From Actinomyces sp. Marseille-P3109 (lineage in GTDB: Bacteria > Actinomycetota > Actinomycetes > Actinomycetales > Actinomycetaceae), in contig NZ_OOHN01000008.1 in the NCBI RefSeq assembly GCF_900323545.1, forward strand, positions 1,107,144-1,171,143: a stretch of DNA of 64,000 nt, written 5' to 3'. The position numbers were made by a program, and so were the translations under genes. Position 1 is the first letter of the stretch, and each line of letters opens with the position of its first letter. The notes beneath the pieces were generated by a model, which worked only from the letters and a program-made list of their open reading frames with translations, did not search any database and was not told the DNA's origin. This document shows, in pieces, positions 63,196 to 64,000 of the stretch.

Positions 63196-64000
63196 ATGAG
63201 GATCCGCCAACACGCCACCCTCGGCCTGGCAGCCACAGCCTGCCTGGTGCTGAGCGGATGCACCAACGCCGCTGACTGGAACGCGAACCGGAGCTCGCAG
63301 ATACACTCCTACGACACCTCCTCGATCCAGGCTCAGCCCGACATCATCGCCAAGCTCCCCCAGGGGGCGCTCGAGGACGGAGTCCTGGACGTGGCGGCAT
63401 CCACGGACTATGCACCGGCCGAGTTCCTCGACCCCTCGGGCAAGGCCGTGGGCTACGACGTCGACCTCACCAACGCGATCGCCGCCGTCCTGGGCGTCAA
63501 GGGAAAGGTCCACACCGCCGAGTTCGACTCGATCATCGCCTCGATCGGATCGAAGTACGACGCCGGCATCTCCTCCTTCACCGTGACGCCAGAGCGGACC
63601 GCCGAGGTGGACATGACCGCCTACGTCAACGTGGGCTCGCGCTTCAACGTCCAGGCCGGCAACCCCAAGGGAGTCGATACCTCGGACCACCTCAACCTGT
63701 GCGGACGCACCATCGGGGTCCAGGTCGGAACCGACCAGGAGACCGCCATGCGCAAGGCCGCCGACGACTGCGCCGACGCCGGCAAGGACGTCCTGTCGGT
63801 GCGCTCCTACTCCAAGCAGTCCGAGGCCACCACGGGGCTGGTCGGCGGCACCATCGACGCCACCTACTCCGACTCCACGGTGGCCGGGTACGCCGTCGAG
63901 CTGACCGACGGCCAGATCGTCACCCTGGGCGAGGTGGAGGACGCCGCACCCCAGGGCGTGGTGACCTCCAAGGCGGAGCCGCAGTTCACCGCCGCGATCC
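63196..64000 (+). CDS. Amino-acid ABC transporter substrate-binding lipoprotein (partial)
   Basis: 268 residues are visible and the end is beyond the window. A signal peptide with lipobox LVLSGC gives the lipidated Cys22. The mature part fits the SBP_bac_3 family: DVAASTDYAPAEFLDPSGKAVGYDVDLTNAIAAVLG, then AEFDSIIASIGSKYDAGISSFTVTPERT and a second lobe GRTIGVQVGTDQE. It probably binds a polar amino acid, possibly glutamine or glutamate given glnA upstream (weak inference). AAAGGAC precedes the ATG at 63196. Permease and ATPase genes are expected just outside. Confidence 0.92.
   Translation, partial: MRIRQHATLGLAATACLVLSGCTNAADWNANRSSQIHSYDTSSIQAQPDIIAKLPQGALEDGVLDVAASTDYAPAEFLDPSGKAVGYDVDLTNAIAAVLGVKGKVHTAEFDSIIASIGSKYDAGISSFTVTPERTAEVDMTAYVNVGSRFNVQAGNPKGVDTSDHLNLCGRTIGVQVGTDQETAMRKAADDCADAGKDVLSVRSYSKQSEATTGLVGGTIDATYSDSTVAGYAVELTDGQIVTLGEVEDAAPQGVVTSKAEPQFTAAI

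Noticed and set aside
1..64000. CRISPR array, prophage or complete insertion sequence
   Set aside because: No regularly spaced repeats, integrase, transposase or phage structural genes were seen on either strand.

Overview
This window is about 64 kb of GC-rich chromosome from an actinobacterium. The evidence is the heavy GC codon bias, a linked phosphatidylinositol and mannosyltransferase operon, DUF349, DUF3000 and DUF4191 proteins, a bifunctional Rel, TreX/TreY/TreZ trehalose genes, many GTG starts, and several promoters that look leaderless. A pyruvate formate-lyase system sits beside lipoate-dependent dehydrogenase genes, which points to a facultative anaerobe. An Actinomyces-like organism is the best guess (inference). 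Nearly all of the window is ordinary chromosomal backbone. I see no phage, CRISPR array or intact insertion sequence.

Layout. (1) 1-4.6 kb: an ABC-F ATPase cut by the window edge, a DUF349 protein, a MerR/TipAS regulator and a possible orphan AbiEi-like protein. (2) 4.6-25 kb, minus strand: the actinobacterial supercluster read as thrS, HIT, pgsA, acyltransferase, pimA, LemA-like, PrsW, pdxS, Nudix, pdxT, yebC, ruvC, ruvA, ruvB, yajC, secD, secF, apt, rel. It links phosphatidylinositol mannoside lipid synthesis, vitamin B6 synthesis, recombination, protein export and the stringent response. A LexA box lies at the ruvAB promoter. (3) 25-28.2 kb: a FemAB-type transferase abutting an ATP-grasp ligase, a likely peptidoglycan cross-bridge pair, then a tRNA-Gly/tRNA-Val tandem. 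(4) 28.4-35.2 kb: glgX-treY-treZ, converting glycogen to trehalose. (5) 35.3-43.2 kb: DUF3000, an RNase D/HRDC protein, the pflB-grcA-pflA cluster and dxs. (6) 43.6-50.4 kb: S9 peptidase, ClC transporter, a four-helix membrane protein and leucyl aminopeptidase. (7) 50.6-63 kb: lpdA-sucB, then lipB-lipA-DUF4191-glnA. Between sucB and lipB is a three-gene accessory block: a TetR regulator, a large fused flavoprotein and a degenerate protein kinase. (8) The window ends in an amino-acid ABC transporter lipoprotein.

The observations most worth following up are these. Pyruvate formate-lyase is encoded in two pieces: the 704-residue core has the Cys-Cys active site but no glycyl-radical domain, which is a separate 81-residue gene next door. 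The TetR-controlled flavoprotein fuses a phytoene-desaturase/retinol-saturase-like half to a ferredoxin-reductase-like half. A palindrome of the form TAGGGAC-N4-GTCC occurs upstream of both pflB (twice) and lpdA, hinting at one regulator for the anaerobic and aerobic routes of pyruvate. Six genes have a TAnnnT hexamer 6 or 7 bases before the start codon. ruvC has no ordinary start codon where one is expected.
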